The notes beneath the pieces are model-generated. The model was not told the origin of the DNA. It saw only the letters and a program-made list of their open reading frames with translations, and did no database searches. The translations under genes and the position numbers were made by a program. From Theobroma cacao (Eukaryota > Streptophyta > Magnoliopsida > Malvales > Malvaceae), in contig NC_030855.1 in NCBI RefSeq assembly GCF_000208745.1, forward strand, positions 20,657,587 to 20,721,586: DNA of 64,000 nt, given 5' to 3'. Shown in pieces: positions 47,538-60,545 of this stretch (positions within the stretch are counted from its first letter, which is position 1; each line of letters opens with the position of its first letter).

Positions 47538-49771
47538 AGAACATGCAGAAATGGCAGGTTGCAAATTCGCTTTAACTTGAATTTTCTCATGCTTCTTGCT
47601 CCCGGAGATTGTCTATTGCGGAGGATGGTTGGTTTGCGGTTATTGTATTGTAGTGTATTATAAGAGCATTAAATTGATTATTAGTTTTGCATCATTCTTA
47701 CACTGTGGTCGAGTATGTTTTATTTGATCCATTTTGGCGTTCATGAACTTAGCCAATAAACCTGAATTGATTTGTTGACTTTGTAAATTGCAATCAGTAG
47801 TTGGAGAAAATACTTTTTGGAAGGAAGAGCCTGTGGCCTGCATTTCTTCTTGCAAGGAAGAGACTGACTTGACTTTATCATTAGCCCATCTGTAACCCAA
47901 CAGCAGACCCATTATTATTTTATGAGTGGAAAGCTCATGGAGTTAAACTAGTGAATGCATAGTGCCTTTGTTAGGAATGAATGTGATTGTGATTCTTGGG
48001 AACGTAATTACTTAGACGGTGATTGTTGAGCGAATTATATATGTGAAAAATATTGATTTAAATAATGAAAAAAGAAAAAAATAAAGAATGATTAAATAAA
48101 ATAAAATATTAAAAAATAAAGATAAAATGAGAAAGAAAGAAACAATTACAATCAAATATGTGAAAGTTTCCAACTACGACAGAGATCGGCATTCCCAGCT
48201 TTGATCCCCTGAGGTAAATGTGAAGCCTGAAACGAACTGAATCCATAGTAGCCCTAGAGATATCAGTTGTAGTACAAGCTTCTTCCCACACTTGCTGTTA
48301 CTCCTCTCAGTCCTGACGAGATACATAGATGTATGCATTCCAAGCCAATCTTAAGAATAAGCACAGAGAGAGATCGATTCAATGGAGAACAAGAAGCTTT
48401 GCCTGAGGTGAGCGCTAGGGACCCGAGTTATGATTAAAATAAGAAAGGTTCATTCTTTTCCTTTTTAATGAATATTGCCTTTCCTTTGATCATGAAAAGA
48501 TAACACGAGAATATCATGCCTTCCAATTAAATTATAGAACGTGATTCATATTTTCAATGCCAATTGATTCATACTTTCAATATCAATTTTACCTTTTCAA
48601 GAGTTAAAAATATTCAAATTAATTACTTAATAAAAAAAATTGAAACAAATGAAAAATGGCTTGCTTGATTAATTGTGAACATAAATTACATAATTGAATC
48701 CAACGTGGATGAAGAAAAGAAATGATGTAGGCACTTTCTGCATAGTTGCATGCCATAAAGTTTTTCTTTAAGAAAAGTATTTAAAAGTGAATAAAGGAAA
48801 TTGGAAAATTATAGAGATAATGCATAAATAGCTAATCCAACTTACATCTAGCTTATTGGAATCTTATCTCCTCTCAACAAAATGTTCTACTTTGAACCTT
48901 TCAAACATTAAAGATGATTGCTTTCCTCCTTTCACAATGTTATTGGTAAAAATCTAATTATAATGTATAAAAGAAACTTCTTTTAGGAAACAGGTGATCG
49001 GAATTTAAAAAACAACAAAACGTAGATACATAAATATTAAAATTTTGTGTTAAGATAATTATATAAATTATTTAATTAGAGTTGGAATATAATTTACTAT
49101 TTAGTTAGATTATAGTATTTAGTTAAATTTATAATACAATATTATTAGTAAATTATAGTTAAACTATAAAATTATTAATCTCGTTTTGTGAACTATTCAA
49201 GTTGACCTTTACCGGACCACTTCAAATTTTGGAGTGTTAACAATAATTATACAGATAATTAAGTTTGACTATAAAAAATCTTTTTTTAATTGTTTACTAT
49301 TACTACTTAAAAAAAGAAAAGAAAATAGTTTCGCCTTCTAACCGATGGCTTAGTCCCTACGGTTACAAGCGCGCCGCTACGTCTCCGCCTTGCTCTTCTT
49401 AGTAGTCCCACCTTCCTTGTTTACACAATCTCTCAAACTGAAAAGGTTTCTTTATTTTCTCCTTTTATAAAATGTTTCATCGAATCAGGCTTCTTGACTC
49501 GGTCTTTTAACTCTTCCTAAACAAAACCAAGATTTTTATCTGCAGTCTGTAAGCAGTTGAGTGTTTTTTTGTAGAAAGAGATCTTTTCGTTTATTGCTCT
49601 TAACTTTGGAATATACAGATCCCTTTGATTCCATTCTTGTCCATTACCCATTTGAACCAAAAGAATCAATACCCAAAACAAGACTCTCCCACCACTATAA
49701 ATTCTTCTCTTTTCTTTGCGTCAATATTGAAGCATATATATACTTAATCATAATATAAAGGATATATCATC
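47538..49771. other. Intergenic spacer
   Basis: About 2.2 kb. It begins with the O-fucosyltransferase 3' region; 49330-49770 should be the promoter and leader of the next gene (a local GC-rich patch lies near 49365-49400). The minus-strand frame at 48109-48291 looks somewhat protein-like but has no recognised family. Confidence 0.5.
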
Positions 49772-52700
49772 ATGAGGGCAAGATTGGTGGTGTTCCCAAT
49801 TAGAGGGAGAAACTGGTGCTTTAGCAGATCCATTGACCCGTCTGCAGCAGAATCCAGCGCTGCCAACACTCCTTCCACAGTCAAAGAGCTTTGGAAGAAG
49901 ATGTCATCCGATTCCAAGCCCCTCAATGCCAAGGCTGAGGTTCTTGTTGATTTCGTTTCCAACAAGGTACACCCTTTCGTTTTACTCTTCTTTCTTTCCA
50001 TGTTAAAAATGCCAAATGCTCCACCTTTTTATATTTGCATTTCTAGCTTACATTAACTTCAATGAGTATTTGAAAAGGTGTTTTTGTTTGGTTTCTTTAT
50101 GGTTTTTAATATAGATGAATAAGGCTTGGATGGGTTTGGAAAAGGCGCCTGAGGGCAGTTTCAAAAACAAGCTACATGGGTATTACTTGAAAATCCAATA
50201 TGCTTGGTGTAAGTTTTTGGATTGGTTGGCGTTAGTTTATGCTGATTTTAATTTTTATATTTTGGTTTAATGTATGTAGGTTCGGATTGCGGCTTTTAGC
50301 TAGAGTTAAGCCAACTGAGATTTTATTGAAATCTATAACCAAGGAGGTTACTAATGTTCAGATTACATACCCCTCCAGGTGTTTTTTTTATGTTCCCCTT
50401 TTGAATTGCTACGTGTTCTGTTTTGCATCTCAAACATAGTTATTTCATAACCTTGCTAGTGTTTGGCATATTCAAATGTTCTATAGGATCTATACTTACG
50501 TTTTTTTTTCTTTCTATTCAGACAATATCCTATTTTTTATCTAGCTTTGACGACCAGTTTTGTGGTGAAGGAACAGCAATATGCTGAAGTATTAAAAGGG
50601 ATTTTTTAAAATTTTGTTCAAATTGGAATAGCTACCATGTTGTTGGTATAACAGCTCATAGATAGCAAATCTTTTGTCAAACAATGCGGATAGCATTTTT
50701 ATAAACAATCATTTGCCCATAGTTTAGTTGGTGGTGTTTTGTAATTTTATTTATATTTTTTAGATGTTATCTAACATTTTTCTTTAAATTAATCTTCCTC
50801 AATATTTAAGAATGAACAATAGTAGGCATCCTTCTGTGATTTGTTCCTATGTTGAGATATAGATGCATATTTTGTGACCTCCATGGGAAAATTAACATGA
50901 CAGACACTTAAGAATACCAGATTTCAGTCCACTATTGTCCGGAATTTTGGAGAATTGCGGGGAATTTAGATTGATGAGCTAAAACTTGTTAAATTATGTT
51001 GGTTTTGTGCATTTTGACATGATTCTAGATTGCTGGTCTGTTCCTGATACTTCTAACATTTTGCAGTTTAAATGCACGGCTTGTGCGGCGAAGATTACGG
51101 CAGATAGCCTTGAGGTAATTGTTCTACCCCTTTTTTATCTGCTTCTCTGACATTCTAGAGATTAGAAGGTAATTCCCATGCACAAACTTATTATTTTACC
51201 ATGAAAGAGTAGTGGACAATGCTTGATTATTTTCTAGGTTTCTATATTTCCAGAATGAACATGATCTTTTTTTGAGTTAAATAGTGGCAAAGGTCCTTTA
51301 ACTTGGTATTTCTGAGGCATCACTGCTGTGTTATTTTGAGATTGCCTGTCTGCCTGATGTCCAACGGCATACAGATTAGAGAATCTCTATACAGTTTTAT
51401 GCCACAGTGGACAGTTATTGATATCTTGACATTCGCCCGCAACAATTCAATGAAAGAAAGGCTTTGGAGCTTTGTTGTTGTGTTTAATTGCCTTTACATG
51501 TTTGTATATTCTATGAGTTCCTGTAGTTAAGCAATATTAGTCTAAAAATAATGAATGTTCTCTGATTTTCAGGGGTACTGTTATACACAGGAAATATTTG
51601 TATGGTTCAGTTTCATTGCTTCCGGTGACTACTGCATTTGCTGTACGTATATGTTTTTTTCTCGTTGTTCCATCATTTACCGTGTAATCTCTTTTGCCTG
51701 TTGAATCTTTTTTTTTTTCATTTTTTTTTTGTCTCACAGTCTCACTTAATCTTCTTTCTCATACAGGTTCTACCTCTGCCTAACATCCCATTCTTTTGGG
51801 TCTTGTTTCGCACTTATTCGCATTGGCGGGCTTTCCAGGTGGATTTTAGTGTTCTTAGAGTTAGATACTTTGGGATTGTTTAAAAGAGACAGTCGTTGAG
51901 GGATTTCTTTGCATGGTTAATATTGGAAATGAATAGTTTATCATAACCTTATTGTAGAATCTGGTTCTTTATGGTAAAATTTAATTCTATGTCAACTAGA
52001 TGGGTCACATCACCGATCAGCTTTAGCTGCCTGGCTGTGATAAAAGACACATTTGTTGTGTAGACATTCAACGTGAGTCATATATGCAGCCATAACTTGT
52101 TTTGCACAGGATTAGATATTCACAAATTTGCTTCTTTTGTCACGTTGTTCCTTGTTACTGCTATTCTCACCACCTATGGATATGTCTATAAAGTGCTTTG
52201 CTTGTTCTTTTGCTTTCCACTTCTCATATGTGCATGCACATGCATGGTGTTTCTTGCTTAAGGAACAGCAGAAGATCTAGTTCCATATCTAGCTGTATGA
52301 GAAAAAGGAGTTTGATGGCTGTAGTCACTATTTTTGAACCCTTCACTTTATGTAATTCATTTGTATATGGTATCAGCATCCATCACCATTGGTTGTCTAT
52401 GTTGATGTTGCAGGGAAGTGTGAAGCTCCTTCAGCTAGTCTCAGATTACTCCCAAGCTCAAAACTCAATTGTTTCAAATGGGAAGAGCAATGAATCTGGG
52501 CAGAATGATTCCAACTATGGAACCAAGGATCCACAAGGTTTAGTATGGGTAAGCTAATCTGGAACTAGTGGACCTAACTGAATTATATTTCTTATTTGTA
52601 TATGATGTTAGTCATGAGTATTCCATGCTAACTTCTGCTTTGCTTTAACCTTAAATTGAGTATCATAGAATTTCGTTAGGTCACCATTGAATCTTGATCA

Positions 52701-53491
52701 GAGTGAAGAAGATTTTTAAATCGGTCATCATCCCATTCCTCTTCAGTTTCATTCCTGTTTCATGTTCCTATGTTCTGTTCATGTGTTTTAGTATTATTAT
52801 TATTATTTCGGATTTCTCAACCATTTCTAGCAAAGCATCAAGAAAAATAAAAATGAAGGTCCATTTTTTATCTTGCAAGACCTCATAATTGTCGAACATC
52901 TAATGTAATTGACCCATCAGTGGAAGTAGTGTTCCACTCGCTACCCTGTTTTTGCACTTGTGTTTGTTTTTTACTCAATTACGTGCAAACTATGTTTCAT
53001 TGAGGATTTTCATTTTCTTATGATCAGTTTTTTAGTAGTATTGATATTTAGGAGTCTAGTCAATATACATTTTGGTAATAACTTGGTATAATTTTCTCTA
53101 TCATTACTGAGATTTCTCAGTAGCAACCGTCACAACTTATCACAAGAATGCTGAGAATTCATTTGTTTTACTTAGGTTTTTCAAATCCCATATGACATCT
53201 AGCAAACACTATCTTATGATAGTTTGTGCTTTAACTTGTAACTATTTTCAAATCTGAATGATGTACCTGAAGAACAATTTCGCTGATGCATTGTCCTCTC
53301 CACTGCTAATATTTGTTTATATTTTCCATTCTCAATTTAATGAATAGGTGTTGGAGCCATCGAAGGAATTGGAGCACATTGTTCGCCGGGGACTTGAAAC
53401 TGGTAGCCTTAGTGAAGAAGCTATTTCAGATATATGCATAACCTTTAGCTTGAACAAGACAGATGTCTTAAAGTACAGAGATTTAGTGTAA
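49772..53491 (+). CDS. Mitochondrial K+/H+ exchange-related protein (Mit_KHE1 domain)
   Basis: 275 aa in eight exons: 49772-49966, 50115-50179, 50280-50378, 51067-51114, 51573-51642, 51767-51838, 52414-52548, 53348-53491; the frame closes exactly. The basic, Arg/Ser-bearing N-terminus (RGRNWCFSRS) could be a mitochondrial presequence. The Mit_KHE1 region runs from about residue 60 to 205. It contains HGFGLRLLARVKPTEI, a basic RLVRRRLRQIALR patch, and hydrophobic segments SLLPVTTAFAVLPLPNIPFFWVLF (about 149-173), then SHWRAFQGS. The C-terminus has LEPSKELEHIV and a short conserved-looking tail. The family name comes from yeast proteins linked to mitochondrial K+/H+ exchange; the plant role is not established. 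It matches Arabidopsis At1g53760 by position and sequence as I recall. Confidence 0.9.
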
Positions 53492-54361
53492 TTGGCATTT
53501 CTTTTTCCAATATGGAATATAACAATATGATTCCACTCAATCTTATGAGTAAATGCACTTATTATTATGGTAAATATTCAAATGCAATATCATTGTTATT
53601 TTGAACATTTTTTTTTTTTTGTTAACGGGATTGAGATAAGAAGAATATAAATGGTATATCTAATGATGTAATTTTACTTTGCAAAATGAATAGTCTGAAA
53701 CAAGTAGACCACCTACATTAATTTTTGAACTAAATTTTAAATTTCTTGCTTCTAGGAAAAATTAAACATATTATAATTTTAAATTTAAAAAGAAGTACAA
53801 ATCAGAAATTCAAAATCACCATAATGGCATTTTGTATAATCTTGTTATGTTAATTGAAAAGGATGGTAAAGTCTTGATTCGAATTTTCTTCTAATCAGAT
53901 AGTTTAAAACAAGTAGTAATTCATTTGAAATGAAGGAAGGACTAATTCCTGTAGCTATTGAAGTAGGATTCCAAATTTGATATGAATCATATTAATAAAT
54001 AGTTAAGAGTTAACTATGAACTAATTCCATATAAAATTGGTTGGTTCTTTCAATAGAAACATTTCATGATTATGCAGTCTTTTCATAATAATAAAGAATT
54101 AAAAGTAAACAAATATTTGACTACTATAATAGAATTCAAATAATGAATTCACATTATGATTAGCAATTCAAAAATTTAATATGTAAATTATAATACTTAA
54201 AAAGACTATATATATTTTTATATTTTTTTTTTGTGAAAAGAAAAAAACTTATATATATGTCATACACAGTCAGCTTAAAAAACAATTTTAGTTATTTTTT
54301 AACTTGTGTCTAGCTCCTAAGAGTTTTCCCTCGCTTGTCTCGCAAGAAACAGCAAGAAGCC
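53492..54361. other. AT-rich spacer upstream of the orphan RPT1-like exon
   Basis: About 870 very AT-rich bases. It includes the 3' region of the K+/H+ exchange gene and TA-rich stretches near 54205-54260 that could act as a TATA region for the downstream exon. No coding content was recognised. Confidence 0.5.
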
Positions 54362-54442
54362 ATGGCTCCTGCAGCACTGATCAATGACATGAGCAACCTA
54401 GATCGTATGTTTGAAGATGACATTGCTATCCTCAACAGCTAT
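54362..54442 (+). other. Orphan RPT1-like first exon (relic duplicate or alternative start)
   Basis: 27 codons from ATG 54362 to TAT 54442, followed by a good donor (gtacgt). The product starts MAP and ends FEDDIAILNSY; the RPT1 first exon (55134-55220) starts MAP and ends [12 protein letters not shown]. Both end in phase 0 after a Tyr codon, so this exon could splice in frame onto RPT1 exon 2 at 55559. No copies of later RPT1 exons follow it, so it is either the stump of a lost tandem copy or an alternative first exon with its own upstream promoter. Confidence 0.7.
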
Positions 54443-54971
54443 GTACGTTTCTTCATACTGCCTTCTGTTATATATATATTGCAGCCTGCTTGTTATATCC
54501 CATTGCTCATAAAACCCTGTGAAACACTCTATAGAATGCCCTTTCTGAATTTGTGGTGGAGTAGAACTTGATGTTTTTAAATCTTCTGTCATTTTCTTAT
54601 TGATCGTCTTGGTCTATGCGTCTGCAGCTGTGATGCTTACGATTTGGCTTGTTTTATCGTTTTTTGGCACCGTTAATTGTTATTCAGATCTAATATTTTA
54701 GATATTTTGTATTTTTTCGTGGTATACAATTAGATTCTAATGTAATAAGGAATCCAATATTAGCCTCTGTCATCAAGAGTTTACCGAAAGTTTAATTTTA
54801 ATAAAATTTTGCTCGTTATTATCCTATGTAATCCAAGTACTAAGTAAAAATATTATTGTAAGAATTTGTTCATACTATCTATTCCGTATATATTTTATCG
54901 ACATGTTAATTAATAGCTGAACAAACCATGCTAACCCAAACCCGAATAAGCAGGCCAACTTGCAGAGATAG

Positions 54972-54992
54972 TGGGCTCTCCGCCCAGCCCAT
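54972..54992 (+). promoter_or_regulatory. Site II-type GCCCA/TGGGC cluster before RPT1
   Basis: TGGGCT, GCCCA and GCCCAT occur within 21 bases, about 140 bases before the RPT1 ATG. These TCP-bindable elements are typical of plant housekeeping promoters. No clear proteasome-related cis element (GGTGGCAAA) was seen nearby on either strand. Confidence 0.45.
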
Positions 54993-55133
54993 CAGAAAAA
55001 CTTTGAAATACCGTAATAACAAAAATCTTCTTATTTGTTTCATTTTTTTGTTTTTAATCTCTTTCTACTGTCGTCAAACAAAGAGCTAGAAGAATTGTGA
55101 AGCTAAGCCTGCTTAGTACAACCAGATCGAGAA

Positions 55134-58100
55134 ATGGCACCTGAACCAGAAGATGAGATCAAGGACGAGAAGAATCCCCGACCGCTTGACGAAGATGATA
55201 TCGCTCTTCTCAAAACCTATGTAAATCTCTTTCTCTCCTTTCGCCCTTTTTTTTTTCTTTTAACGAATCTTCGATTTCTTTGTTTCTTATTTAACATTTC
55301 ATTTCAATTTTGAATTTTGAATTTTGAGATATTTGATTCTTTAATTTAGTATACAATCGGTTCTGCGCATGCTCACTAGATTAGCAGCCAATTTTTAGGG
55401 TTTAGATAGAAAAAAATGTTCAAAAGGACTTGCTGAAGTTGTTGCTCAGTTTTAACTGTCTACAACTTCCTCATAGACTTCTAGTAAATATTTGTTTTCA
55501 TTTTCTTTCAATCTTGTAATAATTTTTCTTAATGTTATTATTATTATTTTGGGGCTAGGGATTGGGGCCTTATTCGACGAGCATAAAGAAAGTGGAAAAG
55601 GAAATTAAGGAAATGGCAAAGAAAGTGAATGATTTATGCGGTATGTTCCCCTTTTCCCGTGCTTTTGTTGCTATTTTCCGAAGCCATTGGTTGCTTTTTT
55701 GTTTTTTTTTTCTATTTGCATGTATTCTTTAGATTTTGCAGGTGAAAAGCCTATTTGTGAACTTTTGATTTTCTAAGTTGTTCTAAATAAAGAGCAGTAT
55801 AACTGTTCCTTTTGCAGAATGTATGTTACTGCCCTAACCATTATTTGATGCTTTTTTTTTTTTTTTTTTCTGAACGGCATGCTGTATGATGCAATAGGAT
55901 ATAAATATTTGTATTGTATGTATCTTAACCACAAAAGAAACGGGGGGAAAAACAAATCAATGCGTATGGCATGTTAGTTTACACTATCATGTAAAAAATC
56001 TGCCTAAAGGGTTGTGTCAGTCAAGCATAAACTAGCTGCATAGGGGAACATTAAAAAAAGATACCTGCTTCTCCTTAAATTCCACATTAGGGATATCTGG
56101 ATTCTGGCCAATTTTGATTATGAAAAGTTGCCCTTATCGCGTGGATTTTGATCATGAATACATTTCAGCAATCTCAGGTCTTCTCTTGATTGCCAGCTGC
56201 AAACATATGTTGATACATAGTATTACGTGAGTATGTTTAGCAGCTGTGGCTATCATACAATAGTAGTGAGTTATCTTCAATAATTCTATTTTCTAGTTAG
56301 TCATCCAAATTTGAATGTACAATTTATTTACCACTATTCACTAAGTTGTTGCACAATAGGTCTATACTTAACATATTCCTGTTTTATATGCTGGTGTACA
56401 TTGTACAATAGGCATCAAGGAGTCAGACACTGGGTTAGCTGCTCCCAGTCAATGGGATCTTGTCTCTGATAAGCAAATGATGCAGGAAGAGCAACCACTT
56501 CAGGTATTGGTTTTACTAAAGAGGGTTTTAAGAAATTTGTGCATTCATGTTACTTGTTTTTAGGCGTCAAGTATTGACTATATTGTTCATCCAGGTGGCA
56601 AGATGCACAAAGATAATTAATCCAAACACAGAAGATGCCAAATATGTTATCAATGTTAAGCAAATTGCTAAGGTATGTATTTTTAAATCCCTTTCTTCAA
56701 TGTTTTTTTAATGGGATGATTTGACATATACTTTCTAAAGTTAAAATAGGTTCTTTGTCAGAAGAATGGACATTGAATTTTTTTTGTCTGATATGCATAT
56801 GGGCTCTAACTGCAGTTTGTTGTTGGACTGGGTGACAAAGTTTCCCCTACTGATATAGAAGAAGGCATGCGTGTGGGGTAAGTTTTCAATTTGTTAAAGA
56901 TTCAACTCGTGAATTCTTGTTATTGCATATGTTCATTTCCACAGTTACTCTTACACTTTGCATAAAGTCTTATATCCTGTGAATAGCTTATTTCTTCGGC
57001 TGAAGTTGTATTGTTACCTTCATTTGTTGCCTTTGTAATTTTTTAGATAAATGTATATTTGCAATTCTCGGATAAAATTTGTGGAGTATTTGTTTGTTGC
57101 CACTATTAGGGAGCATATGGAGAACTCCAGAACCATGCCGACCAAGTATAACTATTTGGTGTATTTTACAATATATTCACCTCATTTTGTAGGATGGATA
57201 AGTTTGGATATTCATTTTACAAAAAATAGCAGTAGCATTTGAATCCATGCTTTTATGATTTTTCACTTTTGCCTTTATTTTTCTTTATGGAAGCAAACCA
57301 TGTTTTGACGCCCTTGTATTTTCTTGTTGTATATTTTGTATAAACTTCTTATTAGTTGACTTTCAATCTGCCTTTGAAGGGTTGATCGCAACAAATATCA
57401 GATACAGATTCCCTTGCCTCCAAAAATTGACCCAAGTGTGACCATGATGACGGTGGAGGAGAAGCCAGATGTGACATATAATGATGTTGGTGGATGTAAG
57501 GAACAGATTGAGAAGATGCGGGAAGTACGTATTGAACTTTCTTATGTTAATATGTATTGGCACACACATAGAAAACCTGAAGCCTTTCTCCTGATATTTA
57601 TAGTAAGTTTGGATTAGAGACTAACATAACATGCATCGATTGATGACTTTTGTCTTTTTAGGTTGTTGAGCTACCTATGCTTCATCCTGAGAAATTTGTC
57701 AAGCTAGGGATTGATCCTCCTAAGGGTGTTCTTTGCTATGGTCCTCCTGGAACTGGTAAGACACTTCTTGCAAGAGCTGTTGCAAATAGAACCGATGCTT
57801 GCTTTATTCGTGTCATTGGAAGTGAGCTTGTTCAGAAATATGTTGGTGAAGGAGCAAGAATGGTTCGAGAACTGTTTCAGGTTATAACCTGCTAAATTTT
57901 GTTGTTTAAGTTTTCTCTTGAAGTTATTCTGTACTATCTTTTTCATTTTGCCATCACTGAACAAAGATATTATCCACCGCAGATGGCACGCTCAAAAAAA
58001 GCATGCATCGTGTTCTTTGATGAAGTTGATGCCATCGGTGGTGCACGTTTTGATGATGGTGTGGGTGGAGACAATGAGGTTCAACGTACAATGCTTGAAA

Positions 58101-58822
58101 TCGTCAATCAGCTTGATGGCTTTGATGCTCGTGGAAACATCAAAGTCCTGATGGCAACAAACAGGTTGAAGTTGCTACCTATAATTACAACTCTCTATCT
58201 CTCTTCATACTCGTAATTCTGTTTTATGAAGCATTGCATCATCTTTTGCACCTTTAAGCCATCTCTACCAGGATCTGATCTTCACTGTAGGTTTTATTTT
58301 GATTAATTGTACAAGTATTTGAGTGTGCACACGAGATGCTTATGACATTCTTGTTCCTTTATTTTTGTGCAATTTTCAGGCCAGACACGCTAGATCCTGC
58401 ATTATTACGTCCTGGACGATTGGATCGTAAAGTCGAGTTTGGTCTTCCTGATTTGGAGAGTCGGACACAGATATTTAAAATTCATACAAGGACGATGAAT
58501 TGTGAGCGTGATATCAGATTTGAGCTTTTAGCCCGGCTTTGCCCCAACTCCACCGGTAGGGTCTTCTTTCTGAAGTTTTTCTGTTTTTGGACGTGCTCTG
58601 ATGGTCTTGTTTCATTTTTGTTCTATTCAATAGTGATTTTGAGATTTATGGTTTTTATTCACAGGAGCTGACATAAGAAGTGTGTGCACCGAGGCTGGAA
58701 TGTATGCCATTCGAGCACGAAGAAAAACAGTGACAGAAAAAGATTTCCTTGATGCCGTGAACAAAGTAATCAAGGGATATCAAAAGTTTAGTGCAACGCC
58801 TAAATACATGGTTTACAACTAA
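55134..58822 (+). CDS. RPT1A: 26S proteasome regulatory subunit 7, AAA-ATPase RPT1
   Basis: 426 aa, the usual RPT1 length, in ten exons: 55134-55220, 55559-55640, 56412-56503, 56595-56672, 56816-56877, 57380-57524, 57662-57880, 57983-58164, 58380-58555, 58665-58822. The N-terminal coiled coil (about 30-60) is followed by the OB-fold region (about 88-150) and the AAA domain. Walker A is GPPGTGKT (209-216). Walker B is IVFFDE (264-269), with the pore-loop KYVGEGA segment between them. The second-region-of-homology Arg residues lie in [10 protein letters not shown]. The C-terminus ends KYMVYN. RPT1 sits in the six-ATPase ring of the 19S particle and unfolds substrates into the 20S core. A diverged copy of its first exon lies about 770 bases upstream. 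Identity is certain; the symbol follows Arabidopsis usage. Confidence 0.98.
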
Positions 58823-60540
58823 GCCAGATTCTATTTCAACTCCCAACTCTTAAAGACATGTTTTTTATTCAAATCAAACGATATTTGATCCTTTAACGTT
58901 CGATGAACTGAATTATATCTTCAGTTCTGGTCTGTTTTTTATGAATTTGTTCAAGTTGTTTTAATGGGAATTGAACATCTGCCGATACATTTTGATATTT
59001 CATGTTTTACTTTGAGGGTTTTTTTTTTTGGGTGTAATGATTCGTACTAAAAAGCTACTATAGTCCTAGAAGAGTTAAAATATGACTCTAACTAGAAATT
59101 TTAGTATTAGAAAAACCTGAAGGAAGAAACAAATATACCATTCCTAACAATATCGACTTTTTTACCTAGTTTTATTCGTCACAGTTGATAAAATGCTAAT
59201 TGCTTAAATCGATAACTAGTACAGTAATTTCTTTTATTTAAGTTAGAATTTGGAGATGTTTGTTTTTCAAATTCAATATATAAAACTGGATTTATTTACG
59301 AAGTAAAATTAAATTTTTTTTAGAGATTTAAAATTAAATATTCAAAAAAAATTAAAAAATAAAACAAATTTTTTCTCTCTCCGACTCTCTAATCATTGTT
59401 CTTTTTTTTTTTTGTTTCTTTTTCTCTTATTTTTATCTCTTTCTAACTCCATTTTTTTTCTTCCATTAAAATTAAGTTTGATAAAATTATGCAAATAAGA
59501 TAAATAACGATTTCAAGGTGAAAAAAAAAAAAAACTATTGGGGCTAAGTTTGAGGATGAAGGATGAACATTATAATGGTTTTGAAACTTGAGTAATAAAT
59601 GTAGATTTATAATGAAATTATTTTTAGACTTGAATACTCAAACCAAAGAGTAGATTATTTTCGAACCTTGTAATTTGCTACGAACACAGGTAGTTAGCTA
59701 ACCAAACTTTGTTTATTTCATCAGAAAAACAAAGAATTAGATGTGATCTTAACCACCTTCTTAATGTTTGCCTTGCCTTCAAACTTTTTCCCCTTTATTC
59801 AAAAGCCTTATTCTTTGAAGAAAAGAAACGATAAAACTTTTAATGGACCTTATAATTGTTCATCCTTCATCGTCAAACTTAATCCCATTAGTTTTTTTTT
59901 TTTTCAAATTTTTAATTATCTTATTACTCTTGAAGTTGAAAATGATGGTGTTGGAGAAAGATACAAAAGAAGTACAAGAAAAGAACAATTGTGAGGGAGT
60001 TCAAGAAAAAATAATTTTTTTAAAAAAACTTTTAATATTTAATTTCAAGTCTTTAATTATTTTTAATATTATTTTTTAAATGAGGTGACAGTATTTAGTG
60101 AGTTGACAATGTATAGAAGCTAATACTATAGTGCATCAGATATAAACCTATCAAATAAATTCTTTTCATTAACTATTTGACTAACTTCCGTTAGTTCAAG
60201 TAATAGTTGTCAATTTAATACCATGTAATCTAGCATGTGGTAGACAACATGCTCAAAAAAAAAAAAAATAACTTAATTGTTGACCGGATGTTTTAATTAC
60301 TAACTTGACTTTTAAACTTTTTTACCCATTCAAATATTTTAAAATAATTGATTTAGGGTTATAAAATAAAAACAATAACTTTACTATCTAAACAATTTAA
60401 TCGGTTTCTAATCTACCTTTAGGTTCTTAACAAAATTTGATTGACATTTGCAAAATTAACAGGATTACTAAATTGGCCTGTATGAATTTTATGTTGAGTT
60501 GTTTATTCAGTTTTTGAGTTTTGGGTTTGGTTGTCCAATG
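58823..60540. other. RPT1 3' region and AT-rich spacer
   Basis: The RPT1 3' untranslated region comes first, then AT-rich sequence with several A- and T-runs. One copy of a dispersed repeat lies at about 59211-59289. Overlapping frames at 59743-60079 are low-complexity and not supported. Confidence 0.55.
59211..59289 (+). repeat. Dispersed repeat, copy A
   Basis: Begins gataactagt, then cagtaattt, aagtta(g)aattt and ttcaaattcaatat. The same succession of blocks occurs at 63348-63431 at roughly three-quarters identity by eye, with a small insertion. The repeat family is unknown. Confidence 0.45.
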
Positions 60541-60545
60541 ATTTA

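Noticed and set aside
48109..48408. Minus-strand frame 48109-48291 and a plus-strand ATG (48380) with nine codons before a gtgagc donor
   Set aside because: The two signals are on opposite strands, no partner exons were found and no family is recognisable.
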